DNA of 64,000 bases from Amborella trichopoda (Eukaryota > Streptophyta > Magnoliopsida > Amborellales > Amborellaceae), in the NCBI RefSeq assembly GCF_000471905.2, contig NW_006498608.1:6856122-6920121 (forward strand). Direction: 5' to 3'. The position numbers were made by a program, and so were the translations under genes. The notes beneath the pieces are model-generated. The model saw only the letters and a program-made list of their open reading frames with translations, had not been told where the DNA came from and did no database searches. Shown here piece by piece: positions 21,631 through 32,746 of this stretch. Position 1 is the first letter of the stretch; every line of letters begins with the position of its first letter.

Positions 21631-23604
21631 ATGGGTTTTGTAACTTCTGTTGGGTCATGGGTTTTGTGTCTCTGTTTATTGGTTTGTATCTCTGAGGCTT
21701 TCTATTTACCTGGAAGTTATCCCCACAAATACCTCAAAGGGGGTGAGCTATGGGTTAAGGTGAATTCTCTCACCTCCGTTGAAACAGAGCTTCCTTATAG
21801 TTATTATAGCCTTCCTTTCTGCAAGCCTCTTGATGGGATCAAGGACAGTGCAGAGAATCTTGGGGAGCTTTTAATGGGGGACCGAATCGAGAATTCCCCA
21901 TATCGATTCAAGATGAACACCAATGAATCTGATATCTTTCTCTGTGCTACCAATCCTTTGTCAAAAGATGATGTGAAGCTTTTGAAGAAAAGGATTGATG
22001 AGCTTTATCAGGTAAATCTCATTCTTGAGAACCTCCCTGCTATTCGATATGCACAGAGAGATGGGTTTAATGTAAGATGGACTGGTTACCCAGTTGGGTA
22101 CCAGTACCACAATGTGCATTACTTGTTTAACCACCTGAAATTGAAAGTCTTGATTCATAAGTATGAAGATCCCAGTGTGGCCAGGGTTATGGGCACTGGA
22201 GATGCAGTGGAGATGATACCTAATTCTCAAAAGAATGGAGATTCAGTTCCTGGTTTCATGGTTGTTGGGTTCGAAGTGGTTCCTTGTAGCTGTCAACATG
22301 TTGGAGATTCAGCCAAGAATTTGAAGACTTATGATAAGTTTTCTTCTCCGATCAATTGTGACCCTGCAACTCTCTCTGTTGCTCTCAAGGAAGGTCAGCC
22401 TGTAATCTTCTCTTATGAGGTTTCCTTTGTGGAGAGCGATATAAAGTGGCCTTCGAGATGGGATGCTTATTTGAAAATGGAGGGGGCGAGAGTCCATTGG
22501 TTCTCGATCCTCAATTCTCTAATGGTGGTAGCATTTTTAGCAGGAATTGTGCTTGTTATCTTTTTACGGACAGTTCGTCGAGATCTAACCAGGTATGAAG
22601 AGCTTGATAAGGAGGCTCAAGCCCAAATGAACGAGGAGCTAAGTGGTTGGAAGCTTGTAGTGGGAGATGTCTTTAGAGCCCCACCTCATCCTAACCTCCT
22701 CTGTGTAATGGTGGGTAATGGGGTTCAAATTTTGGGAATGGGGGTTGTTACCATACTCTTTGCTGCATTTGGTTTCATGTCTCCAGCCTCGAGAGGAACT
22801 CTCATCACTGGTATGCTATTTTTCTATATGGTTCTTGGTGTAGCAGCTGGTTATGTAGCTGTTAGACTTTGGAGGACCATCAATAGTGGGGATCACAAGG
22901 GTTGGTTATCTGTTTCTTGGAGAGTGGCTTGTTTCTTTCCTGGTATTGCCTTTCTTATTCTCACTACTCTGAATTTCCTCTTATGGGGTAGTCATAGCAC
23001 CGGTGCAATTCCCTTCTCACTATTTGTTGTGTTGATTTTGCTCTGGTTTTGCATCTCTGTTCCTCTGACTTTAGTCGGGGGATATTTTGGAGCAAGAGCT
23101 GCCCCAATTGAGTACCCAGTTAGGACTAATCAGATCCCAAGAGAGATCCCACCCCAAAAATACCCCTCTTGGCTATTGGTTTTAGGGGCTGGGACCCTTC
23201 CTTTTGGAACCCTCTTCATCGAGCTCTTCTTCATTATGTCAAGCCTGTGGCTTGGCCATGTCTACTATGTGTTTGGGTTCCTTCTAATTGTTTTGGTCCT
23301 TCTTGTGGTGGTTTGTGCTGAGGTTTCTCTGGTCTTGACCTATATGCACCTTTGTGTGGAGGATTGGCAATGGTGGTGGAAGGCCTTTTTCTCTTCTGGT
23401 TCAGTTGCTATCTATATCTTTTTGTATTCAGTCAATTACCTGGTTTTTGATCTCCACAGTTTGAGTGGCCCCGTTTCAGCAGCCCTATATCTGGGTTACT
23501 CTCTTTTCATGACTTTAGCTGTTATGTTGGCAACTGGAACTGTTGGGTTCTTATCATCTTTCTGGTTCGTGCATTACTTATTCTCCTCTGTCAAGCTTGA
23601 TTGA
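21631..23604 (+). CDS. Transmembrane 9 superfamily (EMP70/nonaspanin) protein
   Basis: Single-exon, 657-aa Golgi/endosome membrane protein. An N-terminal signal sequence (about 1-24, ending near S-E-A) is followed by F-Y-L-P-G-S-Y-P, the conserved start of mature nonaspanins. Residues ~25-285 form the large lumenal domain. The first long membrane segment is near 291-313, followed by the R-T-V-R-R-D-L-T-R-Y loop. A further eight or so hydrophobic segments run to the C-terminus. The conserved region around 490-530 (G-G-Y-F-G, then P-R-x-I-P-x-Q) is present. It ends S-S-V-K-L-D, matching the K-x-D/E motif that holds plant EMP12-type proteins in the Golgi. I chose ATG 21631 since the upstream in-frame extension starts only with TTG. 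It is closest to the plant TMN11/12 group, from memory; the exact member is uncertain. No disruptions seen. Confidence 0.97.
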   Translation: MGFVTSVGSWVLCLCLLVCISEAFYLPGSYPHKYLKGGELWVKVNSLTSVETELPYSYYSLPFCKPLDGIKDSAENLGELLMGDRIENSPYRFKMNTNESDIFLCATNPLSKDDVKLLKKRIDELYQVNLILENLPAIRYAQRDGFNVRWTGYPVGYQYHNVHYLFNHLKLKVLIHKYEDPSVARVMGTGDAVEMIPNSQKNGDSVPGFMVVGFEVVPCSCQHVGDSAKNLKTYDKFSSPINCDPATLSVALKEGQPVIFSYEVSFVESDIKWPSRWDAYLKMEGARVHWFSILNSLMVVAFLAGIVLVIFLRTVRRDLTRYEELDKEAQAQMNEELSGWKLVVGDVFRAPPHPNLLCVMVGNGVQILGMGVVTILFAAFGFMSPASRGTLITGMLFFYMVLGVAAGYVAVRLWRTINSGDHKGWLSVSWRVACFFPGIAFLILTTLNFLLWGSHSTGAIPFSLFVVLILLWFCISVPLTLVGGYFGARAAPIEYPVRTNQIPREIPPQKYPSWLLVLGAGTLPFGTLFIELFFIMSSLWLGHVYYVFGFLLIVLVLLVVVCAEVSLVLTYMHLCVEDWQWWWKAFFSSGSVAIYIFLYSVNYLVFDLHSLSGPVSAALYLGYSLFMTLAVMLATGTVGFLSSFWFVHYLFSSVKLD

Positions 23605-25118
23605 TTCAAAACTTTGAGGAGGCTCTGAGAAATATTCATCGAAGAACCAGCATCATTTACTGGGTCTCTTTGTTGTGAGAAGTAGGATATCTTTCTTTCA
23701 TTTCATGTTTTCCTTCACTATATCATTCTATGTTGTTTTCTTAGATTTATTTTCTTAGAGTTTGAAGAACCAGACTTGGTTAGAGTATTTTGTAATTTTT
23801 TTCATATATGTTCCATGAATCAGCTTGTTATGGCTATTGGGCCATAGATGCTTTGACATTCCATTGATGGCAATAGAGTTGAATATTTTTTGTACTACCT
23901 TCAGATGCTTCCATTATGCACTGTAATCCTCTTTTATGAACAGGAAATATATCAAAATGTTAGCATTTTACACATATGGTTTGATTTAATTTCAAAATAC
24001 CAATAGAAAGACAAATGATCATGAGTTGGAATAGTTGCAAATGTGTAAAATTCTAAATAATGTATCTCTTATGGGTATTTTGATAAATTTGCTTTTATGA
24101 ACTTACGATCACGATGATTATGTAACAGGTCAAGTGACGTACTGAGAAATCTCATTCGGAGTCCCTTGCCAAGGTTAATTGTCATGACATATTCTAAATG
24201 TCATTTTTTGATGATTTCTTAGGAAAACTAAACAATATGAAAGATCTAAGAGATTATAACAAATGGTGAAGAAAGTTAAGAACTTACCCTAAATAATCTT
24301 TAATTTAATTTTCCATGACCTTTGATTTTTTGGTGCCGTTAACAACTCGTATCAAATCTTTTTTTTTTTTTTTTAGAGACTTAAATATTGCCATAAACAT
24401 ATGCCTACATTTCAGTTTCAATCTATTTTTAAAAAAATTGCAAGAACAAAGCAAAATAGTAGGGGCAAACTTGTTTGACATCAAGGAACATATCATTCAC
24501 CAGAATCTTCTTATGTTTTCAAGATTTTTCCATGAAATTGGGATATTCACTCTTAGCTATGGAGTTTCTATTATCTACCCAAAAAAGCTATGGAGTTTCT
24601 ATTTGCTGCATTTGAACAGGCCTTCAATTTTAAAAAAGATGAAAGTTTGAATGTTTAGGATTAAGGATGCTGAAAGTTCTGGGCAAATCTTACTATGTAT
24701 GTGCCTTTCTTCCCAGTTCTAACATTTGAAGTTTGTGCATGCTTTATTTGGTGCATTACTAATCAGATTTGATGCTCTCTCTATAGACGTTCTTTTCTTT
24801 GACTGAATCTTGAACATGAATTGTTTCTTTACTTCATTCCATAGAGAGCTTTAAGCTATGTTTCGATATGACCTACTGGTTTGGCCTGCTCAACTAACAG
24901 GCACAAAATTGCGGTACCTCCAAAGGTGGTGGTCTATTCTTTCCCCTGATATATTTAGGGCCTTTTTAGCAAAGACAAGATACTTCAAAAAAGATTTTTG
25001 ACTCCTGTGTTTGCTATACATGTTAGTTTCGTTGAGTAATTTCCATATTTTAAATGAAGCGTCTACGTGCTACAACTCTCTCAATCCCTGGATTAAAGGC
25101 CTACTGAAGATAAAAAAG
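23605..25118. other. TMN 3' flank and gene-free stretch
   Basis: The first ~350 bases are probably the TMN 3' untranslated region; I could not pin a canonical AATAAA signal. The remainder is AT-rich. ORFs at 24305-24650 on both strands have no recognisable domain. A near-direct repeat AGCTATGGAGTTTCTAT occurs at about 24556 and 24588. Confidence 0.4.
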
Positions 25119-25128
25119 GAGGGCAGAT

Positions 25129-25217
25129 GAGGAAACGACCTTGGGTCAAGATGGTAGAGTGCTAGGCGTTCAACGTCTCAAGTTCCATTCTTATGTAACC
25201 ATGTCAAAAAAAAAAAA
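25129..25217 (+). mobile_element. Short tRNA-like SINE with target duplication
   Basis: About 89 bp ending in an A-run. It has box A-like TGGTAGAGTGCTAGG and box B-like CAAGTTCCATTC with tRNA-like spacing. It is flanked by an exact 10-bp direct repeat GAGGGCAGAT (25119-25128 and 25218-25227). The duplication plus the poly(A) tail mark it as a retroposed RNA polymerase III-type element. Confidence 0.7.
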
Positions 25218-25227
25218 GAGGGCAGAT

Positions 25228-27010
25228 TTCTGCCTGCTTTTAAATTGTCATCTTGTACAGTACTCACCCGAGTACTAGCGTGTTAGAGTGATCGCTCAAG
25301 CAGTGTATGCATGTCGTATATACTCCCTATTCTGGAGGTGTTCTCGTATCAGCAGAGCTCGAGTGTGAGGCAACTCGGATGAGTTTCTTACACTGATTCC
25401 CAGTGAGGAACTGTGGAGAATCCCCAAGGTACATTCATATGGGTACTGTCAATCTCAATTGTCCGAGATTTTGAATGGCCGGTGGATCTCCATGTCGTTA
25501 GCTATGTACCATGTGTGCCTGGTCTATGGTTCACTCTACCTGAACATAGTACATATTAGTTTGGAGTATGAATACGTTTGAGGGTGTGTAATCATGTTTT
25601 GTGTTACACAAGTGCAGTAACCACTTCTTTGTCTTTCTTTTTTTTTAAACATTAACGGTTAGTAGTTGGTAGCAATTTGTAAACCGTTAGTAGTTTTTGA
25701 ACATTAACGGATAGTAGGAATGGAAATCGAGACCGGTAGCTAAGTCACAAGTGGTACTACTACTCTTTTGAGAAATGGGTAGCTATTTTAGATCTCCATG
25801 AGACAAAAGGGCTTTCTCTACTTAAAATAAATAATTTGTTGTGTCCATTTCTTTCGAGCTTTCTCTACCTAAAATGAACGACTTTTTTTTCTCCATTTCT
25901 TTTATACAAACTTACCTTTGTGTTTTGATTTGTTGGGGTCTCTTCTATCTCTAAAATGAATTGTACCAAGAACTTATTTCCTTTTGTATCTTCTCTCTCT
26001 GGGGAAGAAGCAGAAAAATATAATAATAGACAAATAATTTGCAAACTGGATCCCTTAATAATCATGAAATAGTCAGAAAATCATAACAAAGAGCGCAAAA
26101 TTAGCATAAGAACAGCAATGATAGAACTCAGGGAAACATTGATTCTTACGGAAACATTGTTCTTTCTTTTTATGCATTCAACCACTGAGAAGCTTCAGCA
26201 CATACGGGTAACGTGGCTAACACTGTCTTAAAGGATCAGTGGAGCAGATCGTTCACCCACATTTTTGTGTTGGATGGTTGGATCGGGATTGGTTCAAATT
26301 GGTGATCTAACAAAATATCAAAAAATAAAAATAAAATAAAATTAAAATAGAAGTTTATGTGATGTGAATTTAGAAAAAGACCTAAAGAGACTAGATAAGC
26401 TAAAAAAAGAAAAAATGAGAGGGATTTTGGGGGGAGCGAGCTTGTGACTCATAGTAAGTCCCATCCAGATTGGCGATCCACATAAAAAATTGCCGGATTT
26501 TGAAACACGGCTAGCATTTTAAGCTCGCCTAGGTTTTCAAGGTTTTTAGGACCCCATAACACATTTAAAATTTACTCATATCCATTTCCGCCTCATATGT
26601 AAATTTGGAGCTCCAAAACTAGAGCATATGTAATGGTTTTTGAAGAGTTGATGTACACTTACTCCAATGATCAAACCCTTGCTTAGGGAATTTGTTGGAC
26701 CTTAAGTTTTAGGGTCTATTTTGATGTACTCGTTATCAGATAATGTAAATTATTCTTGATAATGAATTATTTGTTGTTTGGCATGAGCCGTAATTTTATT
26801 ATTTGACTTTATCTTTATGAAAAGTTGTCTTTATTTTATTCAAAGTAATTTGTAGAATGTCAATTTTTTTTTACTAAAAGTAGCTAAAAATACCTGAAAA
26901 ACATGGAAAAAGTTTAATAATTAAATAATATTGTCCGTAATACAAGCTAGGTACTAAACATCTAACAAACAATATTATATCAATTTTAAACAAGATAGTC
27001 TATTCCAAAT
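25228..27010. other. Gene-free stretch
   Basis: Region 25260-25620 is less AT-rich and may be an old element, but I recognise no family. At about 25795-25900, CTTTCTCTAC(T/C)TAAAAT units repeat twice. At 26270-26510, GGATCGGGATTGG...TTGGCGATCC suggests a decayed hAT-like element. No genes. Confidence 0.4.
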
Positions 27011-27014
27011 ACCA

Positions 27015-27178
27015 TCGATTGTCATCCAACCATGCCCTCATAAATTATCATAACGAAAGTTTTTTAAAGGAAAAAGTTTATATAAGATTGCAATTTCAAA
27101 ATGTAGAATTAAATATGCACCTCAAAAATCCGTCGGAAAAAGTTGTTTTAATATTGAAAAACCCTCTATCATCTCAAT
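27015..27178. repeat. Partial tandem duplicate of the C2 left end plus flank
   Basis: This 164-bp block (starting CGATTGTCATCCAACCATGCCC) is repeated directly from 27179. It includes ~45 bp of flanking DNA plus the first ~120 bp of the Mutator-like element, so the duplication arose after that element inserted. Confidence 0.7.
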
Positions 27179-27229
27179 CGATTGTAATCCAAACATGCCC
27201 TAATAAATTACCATAATGAGAGTTTTTTA

Positions 27230-27620
27230 AAGGAAAATTTTTATATAAGGTTGCAACCTTAAAATTTAGAATTAAAGATGCACCTAAAAATTTCATCGGG
27301 AGATGTTGTTTTAATGTTGAAAAACCCTTTCATTTATCATCTCGACATCGAGATGTATGAATATAAAAAAAAAAAAGATTTTCAGTCTCATAAATACTGC
27401 ATATTGCAACATATTATCTGGACCGTTCATTTTCAAGATTTCCATATGTTTATAGATCTACATAATTTTAACCATTTTAGGAGGTTAAAAATTTACAATT
27501 AGATTTGAAAATAGATTTTGAGATAATCCTAATAATTTTTTATATCAAAATTGCATGATAAATTTTGGAGGTGCGGTTTAATTGGATTGTTTAATATTGC
27601 AACCTTATAGCAACCATACT
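27230..27620. mobile_element. Mutator-like family member, copy C2
   Basis: The left end ATATAAGGTTGCAACCTTA contains the subterminal palindrome; the right end is ATTGCAACCTTATAGCAACC. The interior box ATCATCTCGACATCGAGATG is intact here. No flanking duplication was found, and the neighbouring tandem duplication obscures the left side. Confidence 0.7.
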
Positions 27621-27692
27621 CTAGTATAAGGGGTAGTTTTACAAATTTTATTTATTTTTAATATTCAAAATTGAGCTTTACCCCATATATAT

Positions 27693-28078
27693 GGGAAAAG
27701 TTTATATAGAGCCGAGGCTCTAAACAATTAAATTAGAACCTACCCCAAAATATTTACTAGAAGAGGTTGTTTTGAGGTCCAAATATCCTAAAATTGATCA
27801 TCTCGACATTAAGATGCATGGACATGAGAAAAAAAATAGATTTCAAGTTTTGTAAATAGTATATTTTGTAACATGTTTTTGGACCATCAATTTTCAAGAT
27901 TTTCATAGATCTGTCGATCTACACTGTTTTTTAAGCTTTAAACTTTACAAATAAATTTGAAAATATATTTTAAGGCTATCACAATGATTTTCAGTATTGA
28001 AACAACATTTCTCAATACTATTTGACGGTAGGCTCTAATTTGATTGTTTAGGGCCTAGGCTCTATACAAATTGCACCC
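27693..28078. mobile_element. Mutator-like non-autonomous element, copy B2
   Basis: The left end is GGGAAAAGTTTATATAGAGC with the subterminal palindrome GAGCCGAGGCTC; the right end is GCCTAGGCTCTATACAAATT then GCACCC. Its right third belongs to a 266-bp tandem duplication. No 9-bp flank duplication is visible. Confidence 0.75.
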
Positions 28079-28449
28079 CAATAGAGATAAAATAAAAATA
28101 TATTTTAATCGCCATATAGTTTTAAGGACCCGGTTTCTATGCGGCCAAGCCTGCATATGTAGAAATACGAGCCTATTAATAAATCTACACTGTTTTTGAA
28201 GCTTTAAACTTTATAAATAAATTTGAAAATATATTCTAAGGCTATCACACTGATTTTCAGTATTGAAACCACATTTCTTGATACTATTTGAAAGTAGGCT
28301 CTAATTTGATTGTTTAGGGCCTAGGCTCTATACAAACTGCATCCCAGTAGGGATAAAATAAAAAAATATTTTAATCGCCATTTATTTTTAAGGACCCGGT
28401 TTCTATGCGGCCAAGCCTGTATAAGTAGAAATGTGGGCTTATTAATAAA
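27918..28449. repeat. 266-bp tandem duplication (two copies)
   Basis: Copies at 27918-28183 and 28184-28449 are highly similar. Each contains the right ~160 bp of a Mutator-like element followed by AGGACCCGGTTTCTATGCGG and ATTAATAAA. The junction TCTACACTG/TCTATTTTT recurs at exactly 266-bp spacing (27918, 28184, 28450). The duplication therefore spans an element boundary. Confidence 0.85.
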
Positions 28450-28670
28450 TCTATTTTTTGGATTTTTTGACTTAATTTTTAAGTGTATATAATCTCTAAC
28501 CTGGAAATCATGAATATGAAAAATAAATAAATTTTAAAAACTTGAAATAAAATTTCTAGTAAGAAAACATTTGAACCGTTAGTTTGTATTATTTTTAAAT
28601 GGAACACCAACTTACATGTATTTTTAAAATGGGTGCTTTACACTTTTTGGACCCTATATATATAGTCATG
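28392..28670. repeat. Repeat family E (ACCCGGTTTCTATGCGGCC)
   Basis: The sequence from GACCCGGTTTCTATGCGG through TATTAATAAATCTAT, TGAAAAATAAATAAATTTTAAAA and TTTGAACCGTTAG recurs at 62580-62850 with the same order of blocks (ACCCGGTTTTTATGCAGCC, TATTAATAAATTTAT, GGATCGATAATTT). It is an unclassified dispersed repeat with no ORF. Confidence 0.55.
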
Positions 28671-28739
28671 CGATCCAGCGCGCGCGCATGAATGATCAGT
28701 TACGATCGCATCCATACGTGTAGGAACCCATACGATCAA

Positions 28740-29107
28740 ACCCTCTCTCTCCCTCAAATTTAGAGCGTGTTTGATAATAGGAAGTGGCTTGTTTGAGAAC
28801 TTCTCAACCTTTCTCGTTTGATAAAAATGAAAACGCCAAATCCAAAGTTTTTCTTCCCACACCTCTGTGTAAAAACAAGTTCTGACCCAAAGGTCGGAAC
28901 CTAAAATAGGAAGCTCTAAAATTCCTCCTCATTCGATAACCTGGAGCACCCCCCCGGCTGAGCACCCACCTGAGCACTCCTCTCTGCGCCGCGGAGCATC
29001 CACACCGTTGAGCGCCCCTCTTTTCACAACTTCTCATCTCGCCGCTGAGCCAGCCCAGCACGCCATTATCTCAGGCAAACCTGTGATCCTTGCCATTGAT
29101 CCTGAGG
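28740..29107 (+). promoter_or_regulatory. Candidate promoter and untranslated first exon (MED7?)
   Basis: A locally GC-rich, CT-rich block in AT-rich DNA, with CCCTCTCTCTCTCCCTC at 28741-28756. It ends in a good donor, GATCCTGAG|GTATGC (29108). The frame through it has no ATG start, so it is not an obvious coding exon. MED7's start codon lies 18 bp after an intron-like acceptor (TTTTTGTAG, 37075) downstream on the same strand. The block could be MED7's first exon across a ~8-kb leader intron. It could equally be an unrelated promoter; the link is an inference. Confidence 0.35.
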
Positions 29108-30770
29108 TATGCACGTTGTTCTCTCTGTTATTGATCATTGTGTTTGTTCTTGAGCTCTTGAAGCAAAAGGCTCTTATTATTGATCTTTGTGTTTGTTCTG
29201 AGCTCTTGAAGCGTAGAGCTCTTATACCCCATGATTTTAGGGTACAAGTTTTTTGTGGGGTTTTTCCTCTCTGTTGACTCTCAATTTGGGTCTTCTTAGT
29301 TTTTTTTTTTCTCTCTTCTCTCTGTTATTTTCTCACCATTTGCAAATGGGAAATGGATGTTACTTGCTTATGAAATGCCCTAAAGTGTTTAATGTTTGCT
29401 GGAACGTAGTGTTTCTATTCGATTATTTGGGGTCGTTTTCTTTGATCATGGATCATTTGATTTTTGTTCATTTCTCCAAATGTTGCTGTACTTTGGGCTT
29501 CTCTTTCCATGGCTGTTGATTAATGGGTATAATATATAATTTGCTCAATGCTTAGAAATAACCATGCTCTTTCTCTCTCTCTTACATCACGCACACATGT
29601 GTGTGTTGGTGAAATTGAAGTATTGTGAAATTGAAATATTGGGTTGGTTTTGAAATCTTATGCGAGTGGTTTTGAAATCTTATGCGAGTGCTTCTATGAT
29701 GAATTCACTGATGTAGCTTCTGTGTATTGGATGTGAATTCTCCTTGGTAAATTATGAATGTTTAATGTTCCATGAATCTATCAATACGGAAACTCCAGTA
29801 TGGCCTTTTTGAAACTGTCCATGCAAATGTGGTATATTGATTGTACTTGCTTTTTGTTGTAATTTTCAAATGCTATTTGATCTATCTTCAAGTGTAGATG
29901 AGATTTTGGGATCAGAATTTGGTACAAACTACATATCTAATTTGGAAAGCTTATAAAGTTTTAAACTTTACCTTTCTTTCAACTACATGCTCGAGTTTTT
30001 GCGACAAAGGCATCCATCGCAAGAGCTTTTGCTGACACTTCCCCATCTTAGATTTTTTATTCTATTGGACAGATTTTACTGGAAAACCAGTTCCCAGTCC
30101 AGCTTGGGCTTTTATTCTTACCTGATATTCATTTTGATTCCCTTTCCATTTCTCAAAATGATATAGCAATTTCCTTTACAGTTAAAGTCATTTGCAGTGC
30201 CTGAACTAACCATAAATAATATCTTCTTAGGCACATTTGAAAAGAAATATATTGTTTAATGCAATGAAGGACTTTTTCTTAGTTTTTTTATTTGATTTTG
30301 AGGTGTTCATCTTAAGTTTAATTGACCATCATCTCTCTTGATGTAATTGAATCATATCTTGACCAAATTTATCAATGTAGAGATGATCACATGCTGTGTG
30401 TAATAGATTAACACCACACATAGATACATGTTGCTGTTGCATCAAAGGAATGTAACAAAATGGGCTATGGATGTTACTTGCATTGTTTTGATCTATTTTT
30501 TGGAAGAAATTTATCATTCTTGAGCTCTACATGTTGATAAAGTATATGAGCATAATTTCTTAGTGATGCATTTTTTTACAATAGAAAACTAGTAACAAAT
30601 TTGTTATTTTTCAGTCAATTTCTTGTCATGTAAATATGTGTTACAATTGTGTATATGATGATCATAATTATTTATAACCATCCAATGTAAAATTTGATAG
30701 CTTGTGTGTGTCACAACGTTCAAAATTTTGTTTTTTGAAGCTGGAGTTTAGTTACTAGAATATAAAAGAG
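29108..30770. other. Gene-free stretch
   Basis: It starts with a ~47-bp tandem duplication (TTGATC-TTGTGTTTGTTCT, GAGCTCTTGAAGC; 29130-29225). No coding exon recognised. If the first-exon hypothesis is right, this is intronic. Confidence 0.4.
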
Positions 30771-31120
30771 GGTGAGGTTTGTATAAGGTTGCCTCCTTAT
30801 ATTTATTAGATAGAGATGTCGTTTCAGTCTCGAAAACTTTATTATGGCTTCAAAATCTCTTTTCATCCTCAACTATATAATTTTAAATTAAAAAATGATA
30901 TAGATTGAGCCGATCAAGAAATACTTGAAAATCGTAAAAATTGACAGTCCAGATAACCTGCTACAAGATATGCTAGTTTTTTGACTTGGAATTCTTTTTT
31001 TTTTTTTCCTTCATATCGATTCATCTCAAGGTCTAGATGATCATCTGGTGGGTTTTTCTATGCCGGAACACTCTCCACTGTAGGATTTTTTAGGTATAAC
31101 TTACTTCAACAGTATAAGGT
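30771..31120. mobile_element. Mutator-like family member, copy C5 (right end lost)
   Basis: The left end GGTGAGGTTTGTATAAGG continues with GTTGCCTCCTTATA, as in copy C4. The interior includes AGATTGAGCCGATCAAGAAA and CATCTCAAGGTCTAGATGAT. The right side reaches GTATAAGGTTGCAACC but then diverges from the expected terminus. Confidence 0.65.
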
Positions 31121-32746
31121 TGCAACCTGATGTTTCGGTTGATTAGGTGTTCATGCATATTTGTGCTTAAAATATAGGGCACAATATTGGTGCTGGTGTG
31201 ATGGAATTTTCTGAGTATTGGTTATATTTGTTTCTTACACTTGTGGCCTTAATATCTTATGCATTTGTATAACTAGTGAATGTGGCTTTATCAACCTTTT
31301 GTAGTCTTTTGTTTCATATATTGATGCATCATGCGTGTAAATTGGTCATGATTATCTCTACTTTCATGACTAGTCTTTGATTTCTCATTGTTGATTTGAT
31401 AATTTACTTCTCCATTTTGAAGGGATCTATTATTTGAGATCTTTATTCCTATAAAATATTTGGTAGTGTAACTCTATTATTTGAGATCTATCATCTGGTT
31501 TTAGTGGTGGACATATGAAAAATGTAACTCTTGCCAATGGGATGAAAACCAGTCTTTTCTCAAATCCAATACAGATACCCAGTTCTTCTTTAGCTTCCCA
31601 GGAGATTATCAAACACATAGACCAAGAACTTCTTAACTTCCCAGGGAGGTTATCAAACACAAAAACCAGGAACTTCTTAAGTTCACGGAACTTAAGAACT
31701 TCCAATTTAAACTTGCTTCCAATTATAATAAGTCCTAGTAGCCATTTCCCATCTCTCTCTCATCACAATTGCCACTTCCCATTCTTCAAAATCCCTCTCT
31801 CTGTATTCTTCGGAATTGTGCATATTTGGATTCAGCAAAGGGATCTTATATCTCGTACTCAAGGTATGCCCAAGTTTGCTTGCTATCAAGATTTCTAGGG
31901 CTAGGAATTTCAGGTGTTCATAGTTTGGTTATGCTTTCTTTTTGGTATATTAGACTCCATCTTAGGTTTTTTGTGACCTATTTTGGGGATAGCTAGTTCA
32001 TTTTTTTTGTGGTATGCTTGTCTCTTATTTGAGTTAGCGCTTCTTAATTTTGGATTTCATTTGTTTTTTATCTTTTGCTGTGGAAATATTATTGAATTAT
32101 TGAGTTTATTGGTCTTTGTTTCTAAATGCTCTGAGTTCTCATAGAACAATTATATGAAAGAAATGGAATCCTATCAGATTTTAGAATAAGCTTACAGGCC
32201 ACTTGAAAGAGAGAGGTGTTTTTCTCTTTTTCTTTTCTAAATAATTATGAATAAAATTGTTAAGAATATGCGTACATCAAGTTTTCAATGGTAGGGATCT
32301 TTACACATGTTTTTTTTAGTAGTTTTATTCGTGTCTTTTGCAATTTTATATATGCTTTCAACTTGAAGTGCTTGCTGGGGACATTTTGAAGATCATGTGG
32401 TTCTTTGACATATATACATGTTCTAACTTCTAGAGTTCTAGGTTATTTGAGTTCTCTTTTTTTCATTTTCTTAAAAAGAAAATTTTATCAAAATACCCTG
32501 ATGCAGTATTCAGCATTTTACACATTTGTAACTATTCCAACTCATGATCATGTGTCTTTTGATAGATATTTTGAAATTAAATTAAATGATATGGTTAAAA
32601 TATTAAATAGTTCATCTCTCATGGGTATTTCAATAAAATTCCCTTAAAAAATGATCATATTTAAAAAAGCAATGGAATTGCTGGGTTGATGTTTGTTAGA
32701 TACAAATCATATTCGGTGAACATGCCACTTTGAATTTATCAATTGT
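31121..32746. other. Gene-free stretch with an inverted repeat
   Basis: At 31560-31700 is a short direct duplication (TTCCCAGG.GATTATCAAACACA / TTCCCAGGGAGGTTATCAAA). It runs into a palindrome, CTTAAGTTCACGGAACTTAAG, which may be the core of a small MITE. The ORF at 31515-31898 has no recognisable domain. Confidence 0.4.

Noticed and set aside
29008..29277. 89-aa ORF near the GC-rich block, possible first coding exon
   Set aside because: It begins with TTG, not ATG, and runs past a good donor into intron-like sequence. No homology recognised.
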